Origin: Mikania micrantha
Lineage: Eukaryota > Streptophyta > Magnoliopsida > Asterales > Asteraceae
Length of the DNA: 64,000 nt
Assembly (NCBI GenBank): GCA_009363875.1
Contig: CM018680.1
Span: 60,810,700 to 60,874,699, forward strand
Direction of reading: 5' to 3'
Below, piece after piece: positions 46,218 through 56,671 of the stretch (positions within the stretch are counted from its first letter, which is position 1; each line of letters begins with the position of its first letter). The notes under the pieces are model-generated. The model ran no database searches. It had not been told where the DNA came from and worked only from the letters and a program-made list of their open reading frames with translations. Position numbers and translations under genes: made by a program.

Positions 46218-48340
46218 TGTGACAATTGCAGGTAAACATTACGTCATCAATAACACGAGCACGTTTGGTCGTTTTAGGAATCTGTGTTAAATTGATGATT
46301 TTAATCATTACAGGTTTAAAGTGTGCGAGAAATTGGGAACATGGGAGAAAACCGTGCGTGAAACCGAGTTACGGATTGCCCGGAATCGAAAAACGAAGAA
46401 AAATTCTAAGTAATGGTCGAATGGACTCACCGCGGTACGCGGAGGTGGGCTTAGAATTCTCCGCGGTACGCGATGCACGATAGAAATCTGAGATCTCCGG
46501 ATTTCTTCGCGGTACGCGAAGCCTTTTTGGGCTTCTGGTCGCGGTACGCGACGGATGTGGCGGTGCAGAAGTCTGATCTATTTCATCAGAATTCATGCAA
46601 GAAGAAATTATTTTCTTCTTCTTGCTTCTGTTTCGCAAACCAGACGAAGAACCTCAGTTTTTCATCATCAAAACTCATATCTTAAGCCTTTTGAAGCTAA
46701 GGATCGCACCAGGGATTATCATAACAAGTTCTGATCGTTATTTTGAAGTCAGAAATCCGTCTGATTAGGTAATGATCCGTTTAAACCTTCTAGTTTGATT
46801 TTGATTGATTAGATCTTGATTTTGAACGTAATGACATAGTTAGGATTGTTGATTATTGCCTAGATGATGGCTAGGATTGATTATAAACAAAGAACAGGAA
46901 GTTCTAACGGTTAAATCCTTGTTTTGATCCGTCGTAATGCCCAATTTGCAGGAAATCATACCCATGATTATAATGATTTAATCCATTAGATTATAACAAT
47001 GTAGGTGATTAGTTGGATTAATCATTGAAATGCAAGGTTAAATCCAAGTGTTTCAAACTAATCACAATCATTAACATACTCGTTGGAACGATTATCTGAT
47101 GTTTATGATAACAGTCAGATTAGTATGTTAAACATGGTTATTATACCTATTATGATACTACATTGTGATATCTCATAATAATTGGGTAATCAATAACAAG
47201 GATTGATCATTTCTAAGCCATTAAATTATCTAGAAACTGTTACAGTATCATAATCAACAACATTAACTATCTGGTTAATCAGAGATTATTCTGATTAATC
47301 AAGAGTGTCATCAACTTTGTATTAGGAATCTAATGCAATGTAGGTTCCTACATTATCATACATTGTATGATATAATACTAAACTAAACAATTAAACATTT
47401 AACATCGAGTTGATGATTTACTAAGCAATGTCTTTGACATTGAACGTTCAGGAAGATCTAATCAGTAAACTGGAACATAAATAACCTATTAAATATAACT
47501 AAATGCAGAATCACCCTTTACTATCAAGTCTTGTGATATTCTGCTACATTTGTATTATCAGGTGAGTTTCATACAACCCCTTTTCTTTTACTGTTTTCTT
47601 AACATCGGGGTGACTATTATGAAATCTTTATCAAACGTGTGATATGTTTAGTAACAATTGCAATACCGGCTTGCATGTGGGTGTCATGGGATTATGACTA
47701 TTTTCTGTGTACAACAAAAGTCCTCAAAACCAACTGTATCTGGTTAACCCATGTGGGGCCGAATGTGTGGACAAAGATAGTACTATCGGGCTGACAACCC
47801 CATTCATGGATAGATAGCGTCTACCCTTGTGTGAATGCTTGTCACCATTCCTGGTATCGACTTGATGTAGTGAGACATTGAGTTAGAGGCACGGAGTTTA
47901 ACTTCGGTTATTTTCTAGACTGGACTGTCAGAAAGGATCTGGATACGGGTCACATGATTATTCACTTATGTTAATGTGTACCATTGACTTTACTATCATA
48001 TCATATTGTATCGAGTCTTATTTATGAACTCACCAGTTTTATACTGATATTTTTAAAACTTTAAATCTTTTACAGGTAATCAGTACCAACGGTGAGGAAA
48101 CAACTGTGCACGCACCATGTAATTAGGACTTGGGATGTAATAGAAAGAACTTAAGTTGTGAACGGATATTCAGGACATGTAATAAATAATTGTCGTGATT
48201 TGTAATTAGTGCTTTTCTTAACTATGTGTGTTATGATACCGGATCAAGTAAGTCACCCCTCACCTTCGAGACTTCGCCGCTATGCTTCCGCTACCTTTAC
48301 AAATGACGTCGTCTGGGTACGCGGAGGTGGGGGTGTGACA
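46218..48340 (+). repeat. 5' LTR of the intact element
   Basis: Ends TGT...ACA. It contains a candidate intron: donor TATCAG|GTGAGTT (47557-47568), branch-like CTGAT (48044-48048), acceptor TTTTACAG (to 48075), with GGTGAGTT (47561-47568) complementary to AACTCACC (48027-48034). A poly(A)-like AATAAATAAT lies near 48181. The short frames in it (46226-46483, 46369-46638, 46473-46685) recur unchanged in the 3' LTR and have no known domains. Confidence 0.95.
47561..48075 (+). other. Candidate LTR intron with self-pairing splice sites (LTR-3)
   Basis: Interval of 514 nt between the donor- and acceptor-like sites of the 5' LTR. The acceptor has a T-rich tract, unlike the other two families, and the branch A is 28 nt upstream of AG. 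No minisatellite is present here. Confidence 0.42.
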
Positions 48341-48343
48341 GGG

Positions 48344-48357
48344 TGGTATCAGAGCCA
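48344..48357 (+). other. Primer binding site, initiator Met tRNA
   Basis: TGGTATCAGAGCCA, 3 nt after the 5' LTR. It is complementary to the 3' end of plant initiator methionine tRNA, the usual primer of plant Ty3/gypsy reverse transcription. Confidence 0.9.
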
Positions 48358-48499
48358 CAGGTTATAGAATTTAGGCGGACTTAGAAACCTAGATTATAAC
48401 CATAGGCCCGAATAGTTACACTGAGAGCACCGAACATAGTTAACAAATATAAACACTCAAATAAATGTTGTTGTTATTTATTTATTTTACGTTACTAAT

Positions 48500-49186
48500 A
48501 TGAACTTGTATGTCAATACAGCGATGTCAGACTCAGAAAGTGATTCATTTGGCACGGAAACAAGTTCAGGATCAACACAGACAGTGCCGTCATCTCAAAT
48601 GTCCCACCAGACTTTACCATCACTACCACCTACATCACCTATACCTCAGCATCTGTTAAATGCTGACTCACCAGCTATCAGGAGGGCACAAAGCCCTACA
48701 CCACCACAGCAAGTACCAGTATTTACAGGGTTTGGAGGAAGGCGGGGACGAGCCCGCATCTCGACAGGTCCTGTTCCGAGAGGACCACTAGCACCTCGGG
48801 ATGTACCTCATTCTATACATGAGGAAGGCGAGTCATCTCAGCAAGCTGAGATGAGAGTTCAGCTGCAACGGGTTACATTGGATCTTCAGTTATCGCGTGT
48901 TTCATTGCAGGAAACACGTGACACTCTGTGGGAAACTCGCACGGCCTATGAGAGTTTAGCTGAACATGTTGCTGTCCTGGAGGCAGGTGCCAGGGCATGG
49001 AGGGAAGTGATTGAGGGTAGACTTCAGTGGACTTTGGGTGGTATGTGTAGGAGTGGGGTAGAAAGAGTTAGGGGATGGATGGTAGGGTTAGGCAATATGA
49101 GGATGGAGCTACGACTGTTGGACGTAGCAATAGTGATGGCAGCGGTGGCCATCATTATCACATGTTTACTGTATTTATTACGGTAA
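48500..49186 (+). CDS. Extra ORF upstream of gag, coiled coil plus C-terminal membrane segment
   Basis: 228 residues between the primer site and gag, intact. Residues 1-70 are Ser/Pro/Gln-rich and disordered-looking, 75-95 are basic (GFGGRRGRARI), 117-175 are heptad-rich and likely coiled coil (LDLQLSRVSLQETRDTLWE), and 208-227 are a hydrophobic stretch (VAIVMAAVAIIITCLLYLL) ending one residue before the stop, like a tail-anchored membrane protein. The second Met (residue 9, 48524) may be the start. No nucleic-acid-binding or enzyme motif, and no similarity to gag that I can see. Most Tekay-type elements are described with a single gag-pol frame. Function unknown; it could affect assembly, membrane docking or translation of the downstream frame. 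Confidence 0.7.
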   Translation: MNLYVNTAMSDSESDSFGTETSSGSTQTVPSSQMSHQTLPSLPPTSPIPQHLLNADSPAIRRAQSPTPPQQVPVFTGFGGRRGRARISTGPVPRGPLAPRDVPHSIHEEGESSQQAEMRVQLQRVTLDLQLSRVSLQETRDTLWETRTAYESLAEHVAVLEAGARAWREVIEGRLQWTLGGMCRSGVERVRGWMVGLGNMRMELRLLDVAIVMAAVAIIITCLLYLLR

Positions 49187-49448
49187 AGGAATCGAATAGG
49201 CTGGACTGTACTACTCCGAGGAAGTTTTGACTTGTAAAATAGGCCTCGGACGGTTAGGTTGTAATAGTGGGTACAACTGCATTAGGATATTTTCTTGCAT
49301 ATGTACTAATCCTAATGTACAACTGTGACAGTTATAATAAAAGTTTTCTTTTAACATTGTATGTGCAACATTGTGTCTTTACATTATAGCCGGTGCTAAC
49401 TTTTCAAGTCATATAAAAAGAAAACTTGTGCGAAAACATAACGATATC

Positions 49449-49752
49449 GGTGTTACATTGCGGTAAAGTAATGTAATACTAGTACATAACAAGACTCGTG
49501 GAGTCATAACAATATCGGTGTTACATTGCGGTGAAGTAATGTAATACTAGTGCGTAACAAAATTTGTGATAAGGTCATATCCATATCGGTGTTACATTAT
49601 AGAGAAATAATGTAATACTAGTACATAACAAACACGTGTAGAAACATATTAATATCGGTACTACATTATAGTGAAATAATGTAATACTAGTACATATCAG
49701 TGTAGTAACATGTCTAAATCGGTGTTATTTTGGTAGACTATAAAATGATACT
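49449..49752 (+). ncRNA. Array of five tandem RNA hairpins upstream of gag
   Basis: Hairpins at 49449-49480, 49517-49548, 49588-49619, 49657-49688 and 49721-49752, spaced 64-71 nt. Each has an 11-bp stem (GGTGTTACATT ... AATGTAATACT) and a 10-nt loop. In the fifth, GGTGTTATTTT pairs with AAAATGATACT: two stem pairs are changed on both sides and pairing is kept. The array lies between the extra ORF and gag. A role in packaging, stability or internal initiation is inference. Confidence 0.7.
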
Positions 49753-49845
49753 AGTATAACTGCAACTATGAACATGACTTAGTGGTGTACAATATAACTG
49801 TGAAAAACTCGAAGTAATTATATAACATTTGTCTTTATTACGACT

Positions 49846-51489
49846 ATGGATTCTTGTTTTGACTTTACTTTATCTGTGTGTGATCAGACTATGGCCCCTA
49901 GAAGAGGTCATTCTGCTAAAAATCCTCAAACTCAAGAATCCATTCCGGATCCACCTGTGAGTGGACCCAGTCTAAATGAAGCGGACGTTGCTCGTATAGC
50001 AGGTGACCAATTATCCGCTGTTCTTACGGGCATGTTGGCCCAATATCAAACAAATCGTGCTCCTGGCTCGGGTAGAGTCCATACGGAGCATAATGCTACA
50101 GGCGGACATGTTGAAACCCGCCATACGACTAGTACCAACACAATCAATCCGGATCCTCCACAACGAGGATGCACTTATAAGTACTTCGCTTCCTGCAATC
50201 CCCCTACTTTTACGGGGAAGGAAGGAGCGTCAGGACTTTTGAAATGGATTGAGAGCATGGAGACTAAGCTCAAGATCAGCCAGTGTTTGGCTGAACACAA
50301 AGTGTCTTATGCAGCTTGTTCACTGACAGACTCAGCATTGACCTGGTGGAATACCCAGGCAAAAACCTTGACCACGGCTGTTGTGGATGCTATGACTTGG
50401 GACGAGTTTAAAACTTTGATTCTGTCAGAATATTGTCCCATCACTGAAATCCAAAAGCTCCAAGAGGAATTTTGGAACCATTCTATGATCGGTGCTGATT
50501 GTTTGAAATATACCGATCGATTTCACGAATTAACATGTCTGCTGCCAAACATGTTTCCAACTGAGCAGGCTTTGATAGAAAAATATATCAAAGGTCTGGT
50601 ACCTCAAATCAAGGGAATGGTCACGGCAGCTGAACCACGTACTTTGAAACATGCTATCACCTTAACCACCAGGCTTACTGATGTGGCAGTAAGAAGTGGT
50701 ACCTTGACAATGAAAGGTGAGTCAAGCAGCAGTCTGGTAACCACTACCCCCAGCAGTGTTAAAGGGGTGAAACGGAAATGGGTTGGGAAAGGCAAACCAG
50801 GAGCTCCGGTGGAACCCAGCCGGAATGTGCAAATGGCAAAGGGATACATTGCCACAACTTTGGAGAGAAAAGCCTATGTAGGGCAAGCACCTAAATGTCC
50901 TAAGTGCCCATTTCATCATGTGGGACCCTGCCCTGTTTGTAACAATTGTAACAAGGTCGGGCATTTCTCCAAATATTGCAATCTCCCTGTTCGCCGATCA
51001 AACCAAGGAACTCAACAACAACAACCACAACAAATCAACCGGTCGTGCTTCAGATGTGGAAGCCCGGATCACTTCATGAAAAACTGCCCTACCAACAACA
51101 CCAATCAGGGCAATGAAGCAAGAGGAAGAGCCTTCCAGATAGGGGCGGAAGAGGCTCGACGTGATAACAACACCGTTACCGGTACGTTTCTTCTTAACAA
51201 TCACTATGTATCTGTTCTTTTTGACACCGGAGCGGACAAAAGTTTTGTTTCCTCTGATTTTGCTTCACTACTCGGATTGGCCGTTGATAACCTAACAAAC
51301 CCTTACATCATTGAACTTGCTAATGGCAAGTCAATTATGACTAACAATGTGATTCAAGGGTGTTTATTGAATCTAAACGATCATCTTTTTAATATTGATC
51401 TTCTTCCTATTGAATTGGGAAGCTTTGATGTTGTTATTGGTATGGACTGGCTTTCAAAAAAATCGAGTGGAAGTCATATGTCAAAATAA
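49846..51489 (+). CDS. gag: gag-protease ORF of the Ty3/gypsy element
   Basis: 547 residues. The Met at residue 16 (49891, MAPRRG) is the more usual start; the upstream Met is also in frame. Retrotransposon gag domain ~110-290 (TWWNTQ, W-EF---ILSEYCP, EFWN). Two CX2CX4HX4C zinc knuckles, C365-C378 and C401-C414, for RNA binding, preceded by a C-x2-C-HH-C segment at 351-362. Aspartic protease with the active site DTGA at 460-463 and IGMDWL at 531-536. The protein forms the particle and the protease matures it. The frame runs off course at a seven-A run two codons after the protease GMDWL motif and stops at 51489. Confidence 0.93.
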   Translation: MDSCFDFTLSVCDQTMAPRRGHSAKNPQTQESIPDPPVSGPSLNEADVARIAGDQLSAVLTGMLAQYQTNRAPGSGRVHTEHNATGGHVETRHTTSTNTINPDPPQRGCTYKYFASCNPPTFTGKEGASGLLKWIESMETKLKISQCLAEHKVSYAACSLTDSALTWWNTQAKTLTTAVVDAMTWDEFKTLILSEYCPITEIQKLQEEFWNHSMIGADCLKYTDRFHELTCLLPNMFPTEQALIEKYIKGLVPQIKGMVTAAEPRTLKHAITLTTRLTDVAVRSGTLTMKGESSSSLVTTTPSSVKGVKRKWVGKGKPGAPVEPSRNVQMAKGYIATTLERKAYVGQAPKCPKCPFHHVGPCPVCNNCNKVGHFSKYCNLPVRRSNQGTQQQQPQQINRSCFRCGSPDHFMKNCPTNNTNQGNEARGRAFQIGAEEARRDNNTVTGTFLLNNHYVSVLFDTGADKSFVSSDFASLLGLAVDNLTNPYIIELANGKSIMTNNVIQGCLLNLNDHLFNIDLLPIELGSFDVVIGMDWLSKKSSGSHMSK

Positions 51490-54487
51490 GATGATTCGTA
51501 TTTCATTACCAAATGGTGATACACTTATGATACAAGGTGAAAGAGCTGGCAGGAAACTGAGTATCATATCATGTATGCAAGCTCGAAAGTGCTTAAGAAA
51601 GGGCTGTCAAGCCTTTTTAGCCTACGTGACTGAAAACAAACCACATCAAAAACGTATTGAAGACATTCCTGTAGTTCGAGAATATCCTGAAGTTTTTCCT
51701 GACGATATATCAGGATTACCCCCAGTAAGACAAGTTGAGTTTCGTATTGACTTAGTACCAGGAGCAGCACCTATAGCTAAAGCTCCTTACCGATTGGCTC
51801 CATCGGAAATGCAAGAACTATCGAGTCAATTACAGGAACTTTTAGACAAAGGTTTCATTAGACCGAGTTACTCACCTTGGGGCGCACCTATCCTTTTTGT
51901 GAAAAAGAAGGACGGTACTCTCAGGATGTGTATCGACTATCGGGAACTCAATAAATTGACAATCAAGAATCGTTATCCATTACCCCGTATAGATGATCTA
52001 TTCGATCAATTGCAAGGTGCTATCTATTTTTCAAAAATCGATCTCAGATCTGGATATCATCAACTACGAATCCATGATGATGATGTTTCTAAAACAGCTT
52101 TTCGAACTCGATACGGGCATTATGAGTTTTTAGTGATGCCCTTCGGACTGACTAATGCGCCTGCAGTGTTTATGGATCTGATGAATCGTGTGTGTAGACC
52201 TTACTTGGATAAATTCGTGATTGTTTTTATTGATGACATTCTCATTTACTCCCGCAGCCAACAAGAACATGGGCAACACTTAAAACTGATCTTGGAACTT
52301 TTAGTACATGAGAAACTTTATGCCAAATTTTCCAAATGTGAGTTCTGGTTACGGGAAGTCCAGTTTCTTGGACATGTAGTAAATGAAAATGGTATACAAG
52401 TGGATCCCAGCAAGATTGAAGCGGTAAAGCAATGGGAGACACCGAAAACCCCAACAGAGATTCGTCAATTCTTAGGGTTAGCAGGCTATTACAGAAGATT
52501 CATCAAGAACTTTTCAAAAATAGCCTTGCCTTTAACTACTCTAACCCAGAAAGATCAAAAGTTCATATGGGACTCTCAACAGGAGGAGGCATTCCAACTG
52601 TTGAAGCACAAACTCTGCAATGCACCTATTCTGGCACTACCAGAAGGCACAGAGAATTTCATAGTCTTCTGTGATGCCTCACGTCAAGGACTCGGGTGTG
52701 TGCTGATGCAGAACAACAAGGTGATTGCCTATGCTTCTCGGCAGCTAAAAGTGCACGAGAAGAATTACACCACTCATGATCTAGAACTTGGTGCAGTAGT
52801 GTTTGCACTCAAGATATGGAGACATTACTTGTACGGGACAAAGTGTACGGTCTATACAGATCACAAAAGTCTTCAACACATTCTAGATCAGAAAATGCTA
52901 AATATGCGACAAAGGCGATGGGTGGAACTTCTGAACGACTATGACTGCGAAATCCGTTACCACCCAGGTAAAGCAAATGTCGTAGCCGATGCTTTAAGTC
53001 GCAAAGAGAGAGTCAAACCCATACGTGTGAAAGTGCTGGAAATGACGATTCAAACTAGTCTAAACCCTCAAATACGTGAAACTCAACGGCAGGCCTTGCA
53101 AACAACAAATTACACCGATGAGAAATTACGAGGGTTAGATAAACAACTTAAAACCAAAACGGATGGAATATTATATTTCAAAAACCGAGCATGGATCCCA
53201 GTACTTGGTAATATCAGACCAATTATCTTGGACGAAGCTCACAAATCCAAATATTCTATTCATCCAGGTGCTGATAAGATGTATAAAGATCTCAAAGACT
53301 TCTACTGGTGGCCTGGTATGAAGAAACAAATAGCAGAATATGTGAATAAATGCCTAACGTGCCTTAAGGTTAAGGCAGAACATCAAAGACCATCTGGGCT
53401 ATTGCAACAACCAGAAATCCCTATGTGGAAATGGGAACAAATTTCCATGGATTTCATCACTAAATTACCCAGAACGGCGTATAACCATGATGCTATTTGG
53501 GTCATCGTAGATCGCCTTACCAAATCAGCACATTTCTTACCAATTCGGGAAGACTATTCCATGGACCGTTTAGCTAAACTTTACATCAACGAAATTGTAA
53601 TGCGACATGGAGTGCCAATCTCTATTATTTCTGATAGAGATAGTCGATTTATGTCACGTTTTTGGCAAACTCTTCAACATGCCTTGGGTACGCAGATCAA
53701 CATGAGCACAGCTTATCATCCACAAACGGATGGGCAGACTGAACGTACAAATCAAACATTAGAAGACATGCTTCGAAGCTGTGTAATTGATTTTGGAGGT
53801 AGCTGGGATACTCATCTGCCATTGGTTGAATTTTCTTATAATAACAGCTATCATACTAGTATCCAATGTGCTCCATTTGAAGCTTTGTACGGGCGCAAAT
53901 GTCGATCTCCTGTGTGTTGGTCAGAAGTAGGGGAAAGTCAGATTATTGGCCCGGAACTGATCCAGGAAACGACTGATAAGATCGCGCTCATTCAGGAACG
54001 AATTAAAGCAGCATGCGATCGACAGAAGAGTTATGCTGATAATCGACGTAGACCACTCGAATTCCAGATTGGTGATAAAGTGATGCTAAAAGTCTCTCCC
54101 TGGAAAGGTATTTTCAGATTCGGAAAACGAGGAAAACTCTCACCAAGATTTGTAGGACCATTTACAATTCTTGAAAGGATTGGAATGGTAGCATACAGAT
54201 TAGAGTTACCCTCAGAACTTAGTAACATACATGATGTGTTTCATGTCTCGAATCTGAAAAAGTGCCTATTGGACGAGTCACTAGTTATACCTCTTGATGA
54301 GATACATCTTGCCGAAAACCTACAGTTCACGGAAGAACCAGTCGAAATAATGGATCGAGATGAAAAGACCCTCAAACGAAGTCGAATACCAATTGTAAAA
54401 GTCAAATGGAATTCTAAACGAGGGCCAGAGTACACTTGGGAACGTGAAGATCGCATGAAACAGAAGTATCCTCATTTGTTTACATAG
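51395..54487 (+). CDS. pol: pol ORF: reverse transcriptase, RNase H, integrase, chromodomain-like tail
   Basis: 1030 codons open. The first ~20 overlap gag-protease in another frame and are not real; the homologous part begins near 51463. RT ~150-340 with D216 (KIDLRSGYHQ) and the FIDD box 278-281. RNase H ~420-540 with D427, E464, D489, D532. Integrase: zinc motif H616, H623, C653, C656; catalytic D686, D747, E783 (35 residues between the last two). GPF motif 921-923. Tail ~980-1028 (EEPVEIMDRD, VKVKWNSKRG, YTWERED) is chromodomain-like. All catalytic residues are present and there is no internal stop, so the enzyme part looks intact. Expression requires a +1 shift from gag-protease, or a correct homopolymer length. 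Confidence 0.95.
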   Translation: MIFFLLNWEALMLLLVWTGFQKNRVEVICQNKMIRISLPNGDTLMIQGERAGRKLSIISCMQARKCLRKGCQAFLAYVTENKPHQKRIEDIPVVREYPEVFPDDISGLPPVRQVEFRIDLVPGAAPIAKAPYRLAPSEMQELSSQLQELLDKGFIRPSYSPWGAPILFVKKKDGTLRMCIDYRELNKLTIKNRYPLPRIDDLFDQLQGAIYFSKIDLRSGYHQLRIHDDDVSKTAFRTRYGHYEFLVMPFGLTNAPAVFMDLMNRVCRPYLDKFVIVFIDDILIYSRSQQEHGQHLKLILELLVHEKLYAKFSKCEFWLREVQFLGHVVNENGIQVDPSKIEAVKQWETPKTPTEIRQFLGLAGYYRRFIKNFSKIALPLTTLTQKDQKFIWDSQQEEAFQLLKHKLCNAPILALPEGTENFIVFCDASRQGLGCVLMQNNKVIAYASRQLKVHEKNYTTHDLELGAVVFALKIWRHYLYGTKCTVYTDHKSLQHILDQKMLNMRQRRWVELLNDYDCEIRYHPGKANVVADALSRKERVKPIRVKVLEMTIQTSLNPQIRETQRQALQTTNYTDEKLRGLDKQLKTKTDGILYFKNRAWIPVLGNIRPIILDEAHKSKYSIHPGADKMYKDLKDFYWWPGMKKQIAEYVNKCLTCLKVKAEHQRPSGLLQQPEIPMWKWEQISMDFITKLPRTAYNHDAIWVIVDRLTKSAHFLPIREDYSMDRLAKLYINEIVMRHGVPISIISDRDSRFMSRFWQTLQHALGTQINMSTAYHPQTDGQTERTNQTLEDMLRSCVIDFGGSWDTHLPLVEFSYNNSYHTSIQCAPFEALYGRKCRSPVCWSEVGESQIIGPELIQETTDKIALIQERIKAACDRQKSYADNRRRPLEFQIGDKVMLKVSPWKGIFRFGKRGKLSPRFVGPFTILERIGMVAYRLELPSELSNIHDVFHVSNLKKCLLDESLVIPLDEIHLAENLQFTEEPVEIMDRDEKTLKRSRIPIVKVKWNSKRGPEYTWEREDRMKQKYPHLFT
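51456..51462 (+). other. Seven-A run where gag-protease and pol lose frame
   Basis: Pol is in the +1 frame relative to gag-protease, and the change of homology occurs exactly at this A run. Removing the discrepancy would need a one-base change in run length, so a homopolymer mutation or a sequencing/assembly error are the simplest explanations. Confidence 0.8.
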
Positions 54488-54538
54488 ACGATCAAACTGT
54501 AGAAGTTAAAGCAAATTTCGGGACGAAATTTCTGTAAC

Positions 54539-54547
54539 AGGAGGAGA
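54539..54547 (+). other. Polypurine tract
   Basis: AGGAGGAGA ends one base before the 3' LTR. It would be the primer for plus-strand DNA synthesis. Confidence 0.8.
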
Positions 54548-54548
54548 C

Positions 54549-56671
54549 TGTGACAATTGCAGGTAAACATTACGTCATCAATAACACGAGCACGTTTGGT
54601 CGTTTTAGGAATCTGTGTTAAATTGATGATTTTAATCATTACAGGTTTAAAGTGTGCGAGAAATTGGGAACATGGGAGAAAACCGTGCGTGAAACCGAGT
54701 TACGGATTGCCCGGAATCGAAAAACGAAGAAAAATTCTAAGTAATGGTCGAATGGACTCACCGCGGTACGCGGAGGTGGGCTTAGAATTCTCCGCGGTAC
54801 GCGATGCACGATAGAAATCTGAGATCTCCGGATTTCTTCGCGGTACGCGAAGCCTTTTTGGGCTTCTGGTCGCGGTACGCGACGGATGTGGCGGTGCAGA
54901 AGTCTGATCTATTTCATCAGAATTCATGCAAGAAGAAATTATTTTCTTCTTCTTGCTTCTGTTTCGCAAACCAGACGAAGAACCTCAGTTTTTCATCATC
55001 AAAACTCATATCTTAAGCCTTTTGAAGCTAAGGATCGCACCAGGGATTATCATAACAAGTTCTGATCGTTATTTTGAAGTCAGAAATCCGTCTGATTAGG
55101 TAATGATCCGTTTAAACCTTCTAGTTTGATTTTGATTGATTAGATCTTGATTTTGAACGTAATGACATAGTTAGGATTGTTGATTATTGCCTAGATGATG
55201 GCTAGGATTGATTATAAACAAAGAACAGGAAGTTCTAACGGTTAAATCCTTGTTTTGATCCGTCGTAATGCCCAATTTGCAGGAAATCATACCCATGATT
55301 ATAATGATTTAATCCATTAGATTATAACAATGTAGGTGATTAGTTGGATTAATCATTGAAATGCAAGGTTAAATCCAAGTGTTTCAAACTAATCACAATC
55401 ATTAACATACTCGTTGGAACGATTATCTGATGTTTATGATAACAGTCAGATTAGTATGTTAAACATGGTTATTATACCTATTATGATACTACATTGTGAT
55501 ATCTCATAATAATTGGGTAATCAATAACAAGGATTGATCATTTCTAAGCCATTAAATTATCTAGAAACTGTTACAGTATCATAATCAACAACATTAACTA
55601 TCTGGTTAATCAGAGATTATTCTGATTAATCAAGAGTGTCATCAACTTTGTATTAGGAATCTAATGCAATGTAGGTTCCTACATTATCATACATTGTATG
55701 ATATAATACTAAACTAAACAATTAAACATTTAACATCGAGTTGATGATTTACTAAGCAATGTCTTTGACATTGAACGTTCAGGAAGATCTAATCAGTAAA
55801 CTGGAACATAAATAACCTATTAAATATAACTAAATGCAGAATCACCCTTTACTATCAAGTCTTGTGATATTCTGCTACATTTGTATTATCAGGTGAGTTT
55901 CATACAACCCCTTTTCTTTTACTGTTTTCTTAACATCGGGGTGACTATTATGAAATCTTTATCAAACGTGTGATATGTTTAGTAACAATTGCAATACCGG
56001 CTTGCATGTGGGTGTCATGGGATTATGACTATTTTCTGTGTACAACAAAAGTCCTCAAAACCAACTGTATCTGGTTAACCCATGTGGGGCCGAATGTGTG
56101 GACAAAGATAGTACTATCGGGCTGACAACCCCATTCATGGATAGATAGCGTCTACCCTTGTGTGAATGCTTGTCACCATTCCTGGTATCGACTTGATGTA
56201 GTGAGACATTGAGTTAGAGGCACGGAGTTTAACTTCGGTTATTTTCTAGACTGGACTGTCAGAAAGGATCTGGATACGGGTCACATGATTATTCACTTAT
56301 GTTAATGTGTACCATTGACTTTACTATCATATCATATTGTATCGAGTCTTATTTATGAACTCACCAGTTTTATACTGATATTTTTAAAACTTTAAATCTT
56401 TTACAGGTAATCAGTACCAACGGTGAGGAAACAACTGTGCACGCACCATGTAATTAGGACTTGGGATGTAATAGAAAGAACTTAAGTTGTGAACGGATAT
56501 TCAGGACATGTAATAAATAATTGTCGTGATTTGTAATTAGTGCTTTTCTTAACTATGTGTGTTATGATACCGGATCAAGTAAGTCACCCCTCACCTTCGA
56601 GACTTCGCCGCTATGCTTCCGCTACCTTTACAAATGACGTCGTCTGGGTACGCGGAGGTGGGGGTGTGACA
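54549..56671 (+). repeat. 3' LTR of the intact element
   Basis: Same length and offset as the 5' LTR throughout; every stretch I compared is identical. The candidate splice-site pair is at 55892-55899 and 56358-56365. Confidence 0.95.

Larger units (their letters stand above)
46218..56671 (+). mobile_element. Complete young Ty3/gypsy element (chromovirus, Tekay/Del-like)
   Basis: 10,454 bp with two 2123-bp LTRs starting TGTGACAATTGC and ending GGGTGTGACA, exact 5-bp duplication TAACA (46213-46217, 56672-56676). The LTRs keep a constant 8331-bp offset, and I saw no difference where I compared them, so insertion was recent. Order: primer site, extra ORF, hairpin array, gag-protease, pol (RT-RNase H-integrase-chromodomain-like tail), purine tract. 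Integrase after RT makes it Ty3/gypsy; the VKVKW...EYTWERED...YPHLF end and long LTRs suggest the Tekay/Del lineage. Gag-protease and pol are out of frame. It interrupts LTR-2. Confidence 0.95.

Noticed and set aside
46226..46685. Three short ORFs present twice (also 54557-55016)
   Set aside because: They are duplicated only because they lie in the two LTRs; no domains.
51456..51462. Programmed -1 frameshifting at the A AAA AAA heptamer
   Set aside because: The heptamer is in the right phase, but the -1 frame reaches a stop after about ten codons; pol is in the +1 frame.
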